A stretch of 48,236 bases of DNA from Bacteroidota bacterium (GCA_016707685.1 JADJHE010000023.1:1-48236), one strand, 5' to 3'; counted from the stretch's first letter, positions 1 through 9,812 are shown. Made by a program: numbers and translations. Notes: generated by a model from the sequence alone, not told the origin.

Positions 1-721
1 AAGTTTCCATTATAACCGTTTGTTACAACAGTGCAGATACCATTGAAAGTACAATTCAATCTGTTCTTTCACAAGACTATCCTGCTATTGAGTATCTTAT
101 TATTGATGGAAAATCGAGCGATGCAACACTAAGCATTGTAGATAAATATAAGTCTAGAATCACAACTATTCTTTCCGAAAAAGATAATGGCATTTACGAT
201 GCTTTAAACAAAGGAATTGCTTTAACCACAGGAGATATTGTTGCCATTCTTCATGCCGATGATTTTATAATTCATCATCTGTTATTTCTGATGTAGTTCG
301 TTTATTTGAAAGTAATAATTGCGATTGTGTATATGGCGATTTACAATATGTAGATCGTTTAAATACTACTGTTGTGAAACGTAATTGGATTTCTGGCAAT
401 TATGTAAAGGAGAACTTTCTAAAAGGTTGGATGCCACCACATCCCGCTTTTTTTGTGAAAAAAGAATGTTATTCGAAATACGGAACATTTAATTTAAGCC
501 TTAAATCGGCTGCCGATTACGAGCTAATGCTTCGATTTTTATACCGTTACAATTGCAAAGCTGCCTATTTGCCAAAAACACTTGTTAAAATGCGTGTAGG
601 CGGTAAAAGCAATGTAACATTAGCGAATAGAATAAAGGCAAATCGAGAAGATAAAAGAGCTTGGATTTTGAATGACTTTAAAGCCAGGCGTATTTACATT
701 CATTCGCAAACCTCTCTCTAA
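1..721 (+). CDS. Family 2 glycosyltransferase, 5' end cut by window, frameshifted
   Basis: Transfers a sugar from a nucleotide-sugar donor in cell-surface polysaccharide synthesis. Read from base 3, the protein begins VSIITVCYNSADTIESTIQS, the standard GT-A fold opening, followed by IIDGKSSD, SEKDNGIYDALNKGI and HADD, the pattern of WcaA/GT2 enzymes that use a short acidic metal-binding motif. The frame is lost at a T run (263-266), where one T appears to be missing; adding it joins this part to the stretch ending at 721. The start codon lies left of the window. The next genes are an MBOAT acetyltransferase and its partner, so this is probably the end of an exopolysaccharide or O-antigen cluster. 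Donor and acceptor are unknown. Confidence 0.85.
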
Positions 722-755
722 GTTGAATCAGTTTTTTAATAATAAATAAAGCAAA

Positions 756-2165
756 ATGCTTTTCAGTAGTATTATTTTTCTGTTTTATTTCCTTCCTCTT
801 TTTTTGATTGCCTATTATTTAACACCTGCTAAACATCGAAATTATGCTTTACTTATAGGTAGTATTGTTTTTTATGCTTGGGGTGGACCCTGTTTTATTT
901 TTGTTATTCTTTTAACTACAGGGATTGATTATTTGTTGGTGAAACAAATTGAAAAAAGTGTAACAAAAAAAAGGAAGAAACGCTTTCTAATAATTTCCCT
1001 ATCCATTAATTTGGGTATTCTGTTTGGATTTAAATACCTCCATTTTTTTGTAACAAATCTGAATGAATTGCTTGGCTTTGCTCAAATTAGTGCTATTGAG
1101 CTGCCCGAAATTATTCTTCCAATCGGAATTTCGTTTTTCACATTCGAATCGTTAACCTATGTAATTGATGTTTATCGTGGCGATTACAAATCCTTAACTA
1201 GTTTTCGGAACTATCTTACGTATATTTTAATGTTTCCTAAATTGATTGCGGGACCCATTATTCCATATAATAAAATTGGTTTTCAAATAGAAGCAGAGCG
1301 ATCAATATCGAGTCAATTGCGCTTAGTTGGTTTTATGCGCTTTGTTTTTGGTTTGTCCAAAAAAGTATTGATAGCCAACGTGCTTGGAGAAACGGTATCA
1401 GAAATCTATAAATTAGATGCTGCCCTCATTGATTCTTCTTTGGCTTGGATTGCCGCCATTGCTTACACCATGCAATTGTATTTCGATTTTTCAGGTTATA
1501 GTGATATGGCAATTGGCCTGGGAGAAATGTTAGGTTTTAAGATTCCTGAAAACTTTAATTTTCCGTATATCTCAAAAAGTATTACAGAATTCTGGAAGCG
1601 TTGGCACATTTCATTAGGAAACTGGATGAGGAATTACTTGTACATTCCATTGGGTGGCAATAAAGCTGGAAAGTATGCAACGTATTTTAATTTATGGATT
1701 GTTTTTTTACTATCAGGTATTTGGCATGGTGCTGGCTGGAATTATTTGATTTGGGGGTGCTTTTCATGGCTTTTCTTGGTTATTGAACGTTTGTTTTTAC
1801 AAAATATCTCAAACATGCTGGTGCTGTTTTTTATACATTCATTGTAGTTACCATTGGTTGGGTTCTTTTCAGAAATGAAGATCTTTCAGTTGCAGGAATG
1901 ATGCTCAAAAAAATGTTATCGTTTACCTTTTTTGAAAAGCAATGTGTTGGATACACGTTTTTAGTTGTTTTAGTCCTTTCGCTTTTATTTGCTTTTATGG
2001 GTTTATCCAAATCAATCTATAACCACATTCAAAATGATGAAGCCTTTTTATTGGTAGTATAAGCGTTTGGCTATTTTATACCCTATAACCATTGTTTGTT
2101 TTTTATTAAGTTCTGCCTACTTATTAGCCGAAGGTTTTAATCCATTTATTTATTTTAGATTTTGA
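756..2165 (+). CDS. MBOAT-family membrane O-acetyltransferase (AlgI-like), frameshifted
   Basis: Multi-pass membrane protein that moves acetyl groups across the inner membrane for polysaccharide O-acetylation. The opening MLFSSIIFLFYFLPLFLIAY and the segments YFDFSGYSDMAIGLGEMLGF, FWKRWHISLGNWMRNYLYIP and GIWHGAGWNYLIWG are hallmarks of AlgI/PatA/DltB-type MBOAT proteins; the His in WHGAGW is the family catalytic residue. Three single-base losses in T/A runs (about 1793-1804, 2045-2049 and 2074-2077) break the frame. When repaired the protein runs to the typical C-terminus EGFNPFIYFRF and is about 470 residues, the usual size. The stop overlaps the next start (TGATG), so the two genes are probably translationally coupled. 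Confidence 0.9.
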
Positions 2166-3287
2166 TGAAGACTAAAAAATATACAGTCATGTTCGTTGTA
2201 CTATTTTTATTCTTAGTGCTTCATTTGCTTTTTTATCCTTTTCAATTAATCAAAGACGCTCCTTTTAAGTGGCTACTTTCCAAAACCATCTGTGCCTGAA
2301 TTTTCTGCTGAAGCTTATTTTAGCAAGGCACTTCAGGATTCAACTGAAAATTATCTAAAGTATAATTTTGGTTTATTCCCTGGTTTAACCAGGATTCATA
2401 ATCAGTTGGAATACAGTCTTTTCGACAAGTTAAATGTGCATGATGTTTACAAAGGGAAAGAGGGTTATCTGCACCGCTATACAAAAGATTATTTTGAAAA
2501 AAAGACCTATGGCAGTTATACACTTAGTCATTATTTAGATTTATTAAAACGTTTTTCCGATACGCTTGCTCTAAAGGGTAAAAAAGTAATTTGGGTAATT
2601 ACTCCCGATAAAAGCATTGTTTATAAGGAAACATTGCCCGAGGGAATTGACATTTCACAACCTATAAATGGTTATTACGAAGAATTTAAAGCAGGCTTAA
2701 AAGCAGGTAATTTTAATTACATCGATTTTAATGAACTAGCTATTGCCGAAAAGAATGTTTTTCCATTTCCTGTTTGCACCAAAGGTGGAGTTCATTGGAC
2801 ACAAGCATATGCTGCAAGGTGTTTCGATTCATTATGCAAGTACATGGCAGCAGTATCCGATATTAAAATTAAAAACAAGCTCGAGTATTATGAAACAGGA
2901 ACCGTTTGGGGACCTGATTACGATATAGAGAATGCCGCTAATTTATTGATTCCTCTGGAGCGTCAGGATAGTTGTTATTTAGCAAAAGTAACAACGGAAT
3001 CAAGTGCTTCAACTAAAAAGCTATTATTGGTAGGCGATAGTTTTTGTCATGCATGGATGTGGAATAAATTCTTTAAATCGGGGATAAGTGCCTCTTCAGA
3101 GTTTTGGTATTATAATTGGGATGCCACATTGTTTGATAATGCTCCAATCAAACGCAATCCCGATAATCTCCCAATCAACCAATACATCGAAAAGTTTGAT
3201 ATCGTTGTGATTACTTTCTCTGCAGGTAATTTATACATGTTAGATTATGGCTTTTTAGAAGATGTATTTAAGAATGCAAAGCAATAA
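2165..3287 (+). CDS. AlgJ/AlgX-like SGNH-fold polysaccharide O-acetylation protein, frameshifted
   Basis: Periplasmic, membrane-anchored partner of the upstream MBOAT protein, expected to place acetyl groups on an exported polysaccharide. The N-terminus (MKTKKYTVMFVVLFLFLVLH) is one hydrophobic anchor. Later motifs fit the AlgX/AlgJ SGNH-hydrolase-like domain: WVITPDKSIVYKE, the block GGVHWTQ carrying the Asp/Glu-His type catalytic region, and LLLVGDSF, the GDS nucleophile block. A +1 indel near 2265-2275 splits the gene: the first frame stops just after 2290 and the rest opens at 2292. Reconstructed length is about 374 residues. The ATG overlaps the MBOAT stop by one base. Confidence 0.8.
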
Positions 3288-3307
3288 TATAGTAAGCAAT
3301 AGGCAAA

Positions 3308-3322
3308 TTAAGGGACCCTTAA
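3308..3322. repeat. 15-nt perfect palindrome downstream of the O-acetylation gene
   Basis: TTAAGGG-A-CCCTTAA, a perfect inverted repeat with one central base, 20 nt after the stop of the AlgJ-like gene and about 70 nt before the terminator. It has no T run of its own. It could be a protein-binding site or an mRNA 3'-end hairpin, or chance. Confidence 0.4.
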
Positions 3323-3393
3323 GAGCGAATTGTTTGTTAAATGCACATCCATTGTCGATATTCAATAACAAGATATTTGTGAAACGATAAAAA

Positions 3394-3426
3394 AATCCCC
3401 TTTCAATGAAAGGGGATTTTTTTTAG
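3394..3426. terminator. Bidirectional intrinsic terminator
   Basis: An 11-bp perfect stem (AATCCCCTTTC / GAAAGGGGATT) with a 3-nt loop AAT, with A's on the left and T's on the right. It ends transcription from the O-acetylation operon on + and from the DUF6089 gene on -. Confidence 0.9.
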
Positions 3427-4331
3427 AATTTAGCACGTATTTTACGTTTTTTGTATTTGCTACGTTTGAATACGCTTCCGTATTTAGATTTATAAAAAGA
3501 ACTCTTTCCTCTTAATACATATGAATAGTAGATAGAAGTTGTCATGTAAGAATCGTTGTGAGAAGGGTCACCACGTTTGCTACCTGGTGTATAGTTTTCA
3601 GCAGCAGCATAAATAGAACCGTTTACTTCATCTCTTCTGTTCGCTAAATCAATTGCCAATTGACTTGATAAATTAGCAGGATCAGCATATACAGTACTAA
3701 CATCATCTAAATAATCTGTGAATGTTGTTCTCCAATTAAATTCCCAACCAATACGATGGCGTTTTTCTAATGTAAATAACAAACCAATTCCTAATGGAAT
3801 CGAAACTCCAATTTTTTTGTATTGAACACCTTCTGTTTGTAATGGTTGTAACTTAACCCAAGACCCTTGGTACATCGTTTTTGGGTTGTGGTAATATCCT
3901 GCAACACCTGCAAATGCATACATTTTAAAGTCATTACGGTAACGATAGGTTCTACCTAAATCAGGTATTTCATAAAAAAATACTTGAGCTTGTAAATCCA
4001 ACTCATAGATGTTATTTTGAAAAGACAAGTTACGACCTGCTCTACCTGGGTTGGTAGACGTGTTGTCGGCCCCTTCAATTCGAACATAGTTTAAGCCTAG
4101 TTTCGCAGAAATTAATGGAGTGAATTTGTAACGAGCAAATACACCGCCCGTAAATTGAGTTTTACTCAATTTAATATCCATAATAAAGTCTTTACGGGTA
4201 TCTGCCTTACCACCCATTTCTCCTAAGTAGTTGGATGCGCCAGCATGTACTCCTAAATCCCAATTGTATTGAGCTTTAGAGATGTTAACGGTTATCGTTA
4301 AAATAAATAGAGATAGTAATAATTTACGCAT
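3423..4331 (-). CDS. DUF6089-type outer-membrane beta-barrel protein
   Basis: Secreted protein of about 302 residues, probably an outer-membrane beta barrel. The N-terminus MRKLLLSLFILTITVNISKAQ is a clear signal peptide. Mature sequence starts YNWDLGVHAGASNYLGEMGG and alternates aromatic/hydrophobic and polar residues throughout (for example AFAGVAGYYHNP, GVSIPLGIGLLF), as in the Bacteroidota DUF6089 family, whose function is not established. The C-terminus is very basic (KRSKYKKRKIRAKF), which is unusual for a barrel, where a terminal aromatic is common. I chose the ATG at 4331 because the signal peptide starts there; an upstream in-frame ATG (4367) would lie inside the likely promoter. Confidence 0.8.
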   Translation of the reverse strand: MRKLLLSLFILTITVNISKAQYNWDLGVHAGASNYLGEMGGKADTRKDFIMDIKLSKTQFTGGVFARYKFTPLISAKLGLNYVRIEGADNTSTNPGRAGRNLSFQNNIYELDLQAQVFFYEIPDLGRTYRYRNDFKMYAFAGVAGYYHNPKTMYQGSWVKLQPLQTEGVQYKKIGVSIPLGIGLLFTLEKRHRIGWEFNWRTTFTDYLDDVSTVYADPANLSSQLAIDLANRRDEVNGSIYAAAENYTPGSKRGDPSHNDSYMTTSIYYSYVLRGKSSFYKSKYGSVFKRSKYKKRKIRAKF

Positions 4332-4335
4332 GTTG

Positions 4336-4367
4336 CAAATATATAAAAAATACAAACCGAAATACAA
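4336..4367 (-). promoter_or_regulatory. Bacteroidota-type promoter of the DUF6089 gene, possibly leaderless
   Basis: On the minus strand TATATTTG (4336-4343) matches the -7 consensus TAnnTTTG, with TTG at 4365-4367 and a 21-nt spacer as the -33 element. Only four bases separate the -7 box from the ATG at 4331, so the transcript may start at or within a base or two of the start codon. Confidence 0.6.
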
Positions 4368-4422
4368 AAAATATATTCCTTAAATTCGTACCGAATAATA
4401 ACAAAAATAAGAAAAATTTAGA

Positions 4423-5362
4423 ATGGACAATAGTATTTTAAAACTTTTTAATACAGAATACCCAATTGTACAGGGAGGAATGATTTGGTGCAGTGGTTGG
4501 GAATTGGCTTCTGCGGTAAGTAATGCGGGTGGATTAGGATTGATAGGTAGCGGAAGTATGTATCCTGAAGTATTAGTAGATCACATTCGAAAGTGCAAAG
4601 CAGCTACGAACAAACCTTTTGGCGTAAATATTCCTTTACTTTATCCTAACATTGAAGAGCACATCCATTCTGTTATCGAAGAGGGGGTGAAAGTGGTATT
4701 TACTTCTGCGGGAAACCCTGCTACTTGGACAAAAAAATTAAAAGATAACGGAATCACTGTGGTGCATGTAACTGCAAATACAAAATTTGCAAAAAAATCA
4801 GAAGATGCAGGAGTAGATGCCATTGTTGCCGAAGGTTTTGAAGCTGGAGGACATAATGGGAGGGAGGAAACAACCACCTTGTGCTTAATTCCAATGATAA
4901 AACAAGCAGTGAAAATACCCGTTATTGCGGCTGGTGGAATAGGAACAGGGCGTGGAATGTTGGCTGCAATGGCATTGGGTGCCGATGGCGTTCAAATAGG
5001 TAGCCGATTTGTTGCTTCAAAAGAATCATCGGCTGATATTCATTTTAAAAATGCTGTCATTAATGCAGTAGAAGGTGATACCAAGCTGATGTTAAAGCAA
5101 GTAACTCCTGTTCGCTTATTAAAAACCAGTTTTTTGATCAAGTGTTTGAAGCGGAAGCAAGAGGTGCCAGCGCTGCTGAACTTTCAGAATTATTAGGTAG
5201 AGGAGAGCAAAAAGGTATGTTTGAGGGCGATTTAGAAATGGAGAGCTCGAAATTGGACAAATTTCAGCAATGATTAAGGAAATAAAATCGGCTAAAGAGA
5301 TTATTGATGAGATTATTGCAGAGTATAAAGCTGCTAAACAAGAGTTAATAAAAGGATTTTAA
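4423..5362 (+). CDS. Nitronate monooxygenase (NPD/2-nitropropane dioxygenase family), frameshifted
   Basis: FMN-dependent TIM-barrel enzyme that oxidises nitronates; members are often annotated by homology only. Recognisable blocks are YPIVQGGMIWCSG, the barrel strand ending VNIPLLYPN, VVHVTANTKFAKKSEDAGVDAIVAEGFEAGGHNG with the conserved His, and the flavin phosphate-binding loops PVIAAGGIGTGRGMLAAMALGADGVQIGSRF. Two single-A losses break the C-terminal part (A run 5121-5125, and GAAATG near 5236). When repaired the protein ends EYKAAKQELIKGF at 5362, about 314 residues, the normal size. It sits 10 nt upstream of the M16 peptidase and is probably cotranscribed with it. Confidence 0.87.
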
Positions 5363-5372
5363 AGAAAAACAG

Positions 5373-6613
5373 ATGATTAGTTTCGAAAAGTTTGAATTAG
5401 AAAATGGATTAAAAGTTATCGTTCATCAAGATAATGCAACGCCACTAGCATGTGTGAATATACTTTACAACGTGGGAGCACGTGATGAAAATTCTGAACA
5501 AACGGGCTTTGCTCACTTGTTCGAACATTTGATGTTTGGCGGTTCTGTTAACATTCCAAATTTCGATGAGCCTTTGCAACGAGTAGGTGGAGAAAACAAT
5601 GCTTTTACAACAAATGATATTACCAACTATTATTTAACACTTCCTTCCGAAAACTTAGAAACAGGATTTTGGTTAGAAAGCGATCGTATGTTAAGTTTGG
5701 CTTTTTCCGAAAAAAGTTTAGAAGTGCAACGTAGTGTAGTTATCGAAGAGTTTAAACAACGCTATCTTAATCAGCCTTATGGCGATGTTTGGTTATTGAT
5801 GCGCCCTATGGCTTATAAAGTTCATCCTTATCAATGGGATACCATCGGAAAAGAGATTTCACACATCGAGAATGCACAAATGCAGGATGTTAAAAATTTC
5901 TTTCAAAAATTCTATTGTCCAAACAATGCCATAATGGTGGTGGCAGGGAATGTGGAACTTGCAGAAGTAAAACGTTTGGCTGAAAAGTATTTTGCTCCTA
6001 TTCCTAAAGGACCAGAGAATAAACGCAATTTGCCTGCTGAGCCTGCTCAAACAGAAGCTCGTTCATTAACTGTTGAACGTGATGTTCCTATTAGTGCAAT
6101 ATACAAAGCATACCACATGTGCTCTCGTTACGATAAAGAATATTATGCAGTTGATTTAATTTCTGATATTTTGTCAAGAGGGAACTCTTCCCGTTTATAC
6201 AATGTATTGATAAAAGAAAAACAATTGTTTAGTGATATTCACGCCTATGTTATGGGTGATTTTGATAAAGGATTATTTGTGATATCGGGTAAACTTGTTG
6301 AAGGGGTGGATATGAAAACCGCAGAACAAGGAATCGATGAAGTGCTTCAAAAAATAAAAACCGAATTGGTGAATGAGGATGAGTTAACCAAAGTGAAAAA
6401 TAAAATGGAAGCCTCTCATACATTTGGTGAAGTAGATGTTTTAAATAAAGCCACAAATCTTGCTATTTCCGAATTATTGGGCGATGCAAGTTTTATTAAT
6501 AATGAAGTAGACAAATATTTATCGGTTACCCGCGAACAAATTAAAGAACAAGCCAATCTTGTTTTTAGAACTGAAAATTGTTCAACACTTTATTATTTAG
6601 CAAAGAAAAATAA
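5373..6613 (+). CDS. M16-family zinc metallopeptidase (pitrilysin/processing-peptidase type)
   Basis: Zinc peptidase with the inverted motif HxxEH: HLFEH at residues 48-52 in FAHLFEHLMFGG. The downstream helix EEFKQRYLNQPYG should carry the third zinc ligand. N-terminal FEKFELENGLKVIVHQDN is the usual M16 opening, and the second lobe follows. The open frame physically runs past its natural end into the terminator and across the opposing M2 gene, because one A is missing in the A run at 6606-6610; restoring it gives a stop at 6611-6613 right after YYLAKKK and a normal length of about 413 residues. In many relatives two M16 genes lie in tandem; only one is present here. Confidence 0.88.
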
Positions 6614-6616
6614 AAT

Positions 6617-6646
6617 AAAAAAGGGAGCGATTAAGCTCCCTTTTTT
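6617..6646. terminator. Bidirectional intrinsic terminator
   Basis: Stem GGGAGC/GCTCCC with a 6-nt loop, extended by six A's on the left and six T's on the right (AAAAAAGGGAGC...GCTCCCTTTTTT). It lies between the convergent M16 and M2 peptidase genes and serves both. Confidence 0.85.
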
Positions 6647-6648
6647 AT

Positions 6649-8469
6649 TTACAATTCAGGTAATGTGTATTTTCTTCCTGCATTTTCCTTTTTTAGGTAG
6701 TCCATTAATGGAGCAAAGTAATCCAACATGGCTTTGGCACTTAAATCGCTTCCTGTTTTTTCTTTTAACAACTTTCTCCAATCAGCACTAGCACCTGGTT
6801 TCATTATTTCAGCAATAAATTTTCCTACTTCTTTGTTACCATAATAATTGGTTGCATGCGGGTCTTGATGCAAAATATTTTTTGCAATATGATCATGCAC
6901 TTGGAACAATAAAATATAAGACAAAGCATAGTCATAATATTGTGCTGCATCATCATTAATATGTGTTTTGGTAGCAGCATCACAATATTCTTCTCCTCTC
7001 GCTTTTTCAGGCGCAATTCCTTGGTACTTTGCTGCTAATTCCCACCAGCGTTTATTAAATTGATCAGCAGGCAAATTTTCGGCATATAAATCATGTTCAA
7101 ACATGCTCATTGTTCCTGTACTAAATGGAATAAAAACAACATAGTTTAATGCCTCTTTTAACAAGGTTTTCATCTCATCCGTTTTGCTTCCTTTAGGAAT
7201 CAAATTTAAATTTTCCATGAATGGCTTTTGCATTGCTGCCATTCCCATCATACTACCTAATGCTTCGTGATAAGCACGGTTAGCCCCTTCACGCAACAAA
7301 ATAGGTACTTCAGGATTGCTGTATGATAAATAATAATAAATATGTCCTAATTCATGATGCGATGTTTCGTACCATTCACTGTTTGGGATAACACTCATTA
7401 ATGAACGTACATCCTGATCATAATCCATGTGCCAAGCCGATGCATGGTTGTTCTTTTTGTACTTTGCATCAGCAGGTGCTGGATACAAGTCCGATTTTTC
7501 CCAGAACGATTTAGGTAATTCTGGAAATCCAATACTCACATAAAAACGCTCACCTTGTTTTACAATCCATTCAGCATCTTTTGTTTTTAAAGCACTGTCT
7601 AAATTAATGCCTTCTACATCCACTAAGCTACTCCAATCTTGTCCCCAACGGTTAGGTAACCAGTGTGTTGGAATTAAATCTGGAACATCTTTTACGGCAT
7701 ACTTTTTAGCTAATTCATAACGCGCATAGGTATGCAATTCTCTGAACAATGGATAAAGTTCTTTATTAAATTTTTGAAGCATTTCAATCATTTCTTTTGA
7801 ACTCATTCCATAATCAGAAACTTGGTATTCAAAATAGTCGTTGTATCCTAATCCTTGAACCGTTTTGTTTCTTAGGTCGCGAAGATTTACTAAGCCGCTT
7901 TTTAAACCCTTTCCAACTTCTTTACTTGCTTCCCAAGCCTTTAAGCGTTTACCCATATTTTTTTCATGCGATAGCATTCCGTCAATATCATTTGTAGAAA
8001 CCGATTTACCATCAATTTTGAAATCGAAGCCAAATAATTTTTCAGTTTGTTCTGTTTCTGCTTTGATACGTGTTTTAACTAAATCTTGAAGTGTTTCAGG
8101 ATTGTTTGCCGCTTTGTATAAAATGGCTTTTAGCTGTTTTACTTGTAGTGGTGTTAGTTGCTCCTGCTGTATTAAGTATTTTTTTGCCATTTCAATGTTC
8201 TCCGTGCTTCCGGTAAACTTTGCATAGGCTTCTTGCGCTTTATTATTTGCCACAGAATTGGTTGAATCACCTTCTACAATTCGAATTTGAGTCATCCAAG
8301 AGGCTTCATTCGAAATAATGTTTAACTCCTTATAGGTTTTATTATAAGCATCCAAATAGCTTTGAACAGAATCTTGAATTGCTTTATTCGTTTCGGTGTT
8401 TTTTTCTGAACCAGCGTTGCATGAAAACAATACAACTAAGGAAATGATAAAAAGTGTTTGCGCTTTCAT
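6649..8469 (-). CDS. M2-family (ACE-like) zinc peptidyl-dipeptidase, lipoprotein
   Basis: Bacterial homologue of angiotensin-converting enzyme, expected to remove dipeptides from peptide C-termini outside the cytoplasm. 606 residues, intact. Signal peptide with lipobox (LVVLFSCNAGS, lipidated Cys about residue 17). Zinc site HELGH: H372 and H376 as ligands, E373 as catalytic base, and E402 in YHEALGS as third ligand by comparison with ACE (HEMGH ... REGANPGFHEA). LLREGANRAYHEA aligns closely with that ACE block. WHMDYDQDVRSLMSVIPN lies upstream as expected. Convergent with the M16 gene, sharing its terminator; the two peptidases may both serve peptide scavenging, which is inference. Confidence 0.92.
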   Translation of the reverse strand: MKAQTLFIISLVVLFSCNAGSEKNTETNKAIQDSVQSYLDAYNKTYKELNIISNEASWMTQIRIVEGDSTNSVANNKAQEAYAKFTGSTENIEMAKKYLIQQEQLTPLQVKQLKAILYKAANNPETLQDLVKTRIKAETEQTEKLFGFDFKIDGKSVSTNDIDGMLSHEKNMGKRLKAWEASKEVGKGLKSGLVNLRDLRNKTVQGLGYNDYFEYQVSDYGMSSKEMIEMLQKFNKELYPLFRELHTYARYELAKKYAVKDVPDLIPTHWLPNRWGQDWSSLVDVEGINLDSALKTKDAEWIVKQGERFYVSIGFPELPKSFWEKSDLYPAPADAKYKKNNHASAWHMDYDQDVRSLMSVIPNSEWYETSHHELGHIYYYLSYSNPEVPILLREGANRAYHEALGSMMGMAAMQKPFMENLNLIPKGSKTDEMKTLLKEALNYVVFIPFSTGTMSMFEHDLYAENLPADQFNKRWWELAAKYQGIAPEKARGEEYCDAATKTHINDDAAQYYDYALSYILLFQVHDHIAKNILHQDPHATNYYGNKEVGKFIAEIMKPGASADWRKLLKEKTGSDLSAKAMLDYFAPLMDYLKKENAGRKYTLPEL

Positions 8470-8494
8470 TTTATTAAATAGATTGATAGGGTAA

Positions 8495-8502
8495 CAAATG
8501 TA
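8495..8502 (-). promoter_or_regulatory. -7 box for the M2 peptidase gene
   Basis: TACATTTG on the minus strand fits TAnnTTTG, 25 nt upstream of the peptidase ATG at 8469. No good TTG is seen at the expected -33 spacing. It is back-to-back with the -7 box of the divergent glycosyltransferase. Confidence 0.45.
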
Positions 8503-8512
8503 GTAAAAATCT

Positions 8513-8520
8513 TATCTTTG
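8513..8520 (+). promoter_or_regulatory. -7 box for the GT4 gene, possibly leaderless
   Basis: TATCTTTG matches the -7 consensus exactly and ends 5 nt before the ATG at 8526, so transcription would start at about the start codon. No TTG at the usual spacing upstream. Confidence 0.5.
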
Positions 8521-8525
8521 CCTAA

Positions 8526-9683
8526 ATGTCGAACACAAATCAAAAAGTGATCATTGTTGGTCCAGCTTTCCCGCTTCGGGGAGGTATTGCTAATTTTAAT
8601 GAAGCCTTGTGCAGGGCAATGAATTTGGATGGAATAAAAACCAAAATAATTTCTTTTTCACTTCAGTATCCCAATTTCTTATTTCCGGGTAAAACGCAAT
8701 TCGATGAAGGGGAAGGTCCAAAAGATTTAACAATTGAAACAAAAATAAATTCAGTTAATCCTTTCAACTGGCTTTCGGTAGCAAGGGCAATTAGAGCCGA
8801 AAAACCCGATTATGTGATTGTTCGATATTGGCTACCCTTTATGGGGCCTTGCTTGGGAACAATTGCAAAGTTGGTTAAGTGGAGAACAAAAATTAAGGTA
8901 ATTGCAATTACCGATAATGTTATTCCTCATGAAAAACGATTCGGAGATCGTTTATTTACAAGTTATTTTGTAAAACAATGTGATGGCTTTATTGCCATGT
9001 CTAAAGCCGTTCTAACGGATTTAAATAAATTCACCGCTTCTGATAAAAAAACATTTTTGCCTCATCCCATCTATGATATATTTGGTGAAAAGGTAGATAT
9101 GGCAAGCGCTCGATTGCATTTAGGCTTAGAGAAAGAACAGAAATATATTTTGTTTTTTGGGTTCATTCGGAAATACAAGGGCTTAGAATTGTTGCTTCAG
9201 GCTATGGCCGACAATCGAATAAAGGAATTGGGGGTTAAGTTAATTGTAGCAGGAGAATATTACGAAGATGCGGCACCTTATAACAAAATTATAGAGCAGC
9301 ATGGGCTTGAAAAGACTGTTATTCTTCATACAAATTACATCGATTCGAATCAAGTGAAATATTATTTTTGTGCATCCAATTTAGTAGCTCAGCCCTATAT
9401 AACAGCTACGCAGAGTGGTGTTACACAAATTGCATATCATTTCGAAAAACCGATGCTTGTTACCAATGTTGGTGGTTTGCCCGAAATTGTGCCTCATCAA
9501 AAGGTTGGTTATGTTACTGATATAAATGCAACAGCTATTGCCGATGCCATTTACGACTATTTTAAAAACAACCGTGAGGCTGAATTTGTAGCCAATACAA
9601 TAATTGAAAAGCAACGTTTTGAATGGAGTTCGTTTGTTGATGGTGTAAAAGAATTATACCAGTCCATCATCAGTAAACACTAA
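8526..9683 (+). CDS. Family 4 (GT-B) glycosyltransferase
   Basis: Retaining GT-B glycosyltransferase, 385 residues, cytoplasmic face. The N-terminal half opens VIIVGPAFPLRGGIANFNEALCRAM, with the glycine-rich acceptor loop. The C-terminal half has KYILFFGFIRKYKGLELLLQAM, the usual start of the Glycos_transf_1 domain, and KPMLVTNVGGLPEIVPHQKVGYVT, the donor-binding E-x7-E region (GGLPEIV). It stands alone between a peptidase and a secreted protein, outside the polysaccharide cluster at the left edge. Possible jobs include lipid, LPS or protein glycosylation; the sequence does not decide. ATG at 8526 follows the -7 box by only 5 nt. Confidence 0.88.
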   Translation: MSNTNQKVIIVGPAFPLRGGIANFNEALCRAMNLDGIKTKIISFSLQYPNFLFPGKTQFDEGEGPKDLTIETKINSVNPFNWLSVARAIRAEKPDYVIVRYWLPFMGPCLGTIAKLVKWRTKIKVIAITDNVIPHEKRFGDRLFTSYFVKQCDGFIAMSKAVLTDLNKFTASDKKTFLPHPIYDIFGEKVDMASARLHLGLEKEQKYILFFGFIRKYKGLELLLQAMADNRIKELGVKLIVAGEYYEDAAPYNKIIEQHGLEKTVILHTNYIDSNQVKYYFCASNLVAQPYITATQSGVTQIAYHFEKPMLVTNVGGLPEIVPHQKVGYVTDINATAIADAIYDYFKNNREAEFVANTIIEKQRFEWSSFVDGVKELYQSIISKH

Positions 9684-9703
9684 GTACAATTCTGGCTTAG
9701 TTT

Positions 9704-9737
9704 TTGAAATCTCCCATCGTAATTTTTAGTATTTTTG
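9704..9737 (+). promoter_or_regulatory. Putative promoter of the MORN/YwqK-like gene
   Basis: TATTTTTG (9730-9737) fits TAnnTTTG, with TTG at 9704-9706 and a 23-nt spacer, slightly longer than usual. The start would be near 9744, leaving a leader of about 70 nt before the ATG at 9813. Confidence 0.45.
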
Positions 9738-9812
9738 TACCGCATTTACTACGAATTATTTACGTGTAACTTTTTACCTGTTTCACGTTATGTAACTACA
9801 AATTTGAATATT

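Noticed and set aside
6614..6791. C-terminal extension of the M16 peptidase overlapping the M2 gene
   Set aside because: The frame runs through a perfect terminator and only exists because an A is missing before the natural stop TAA (6611-6613).
5859..8089. Many ORFs of 60-80 codons antisense to, or in other frames of, the M16 and M2 peptidases
   Set aside because: They lie fully inside well-supported genes, have no start signals or family motifs, and show the composition expected of shadow frames.
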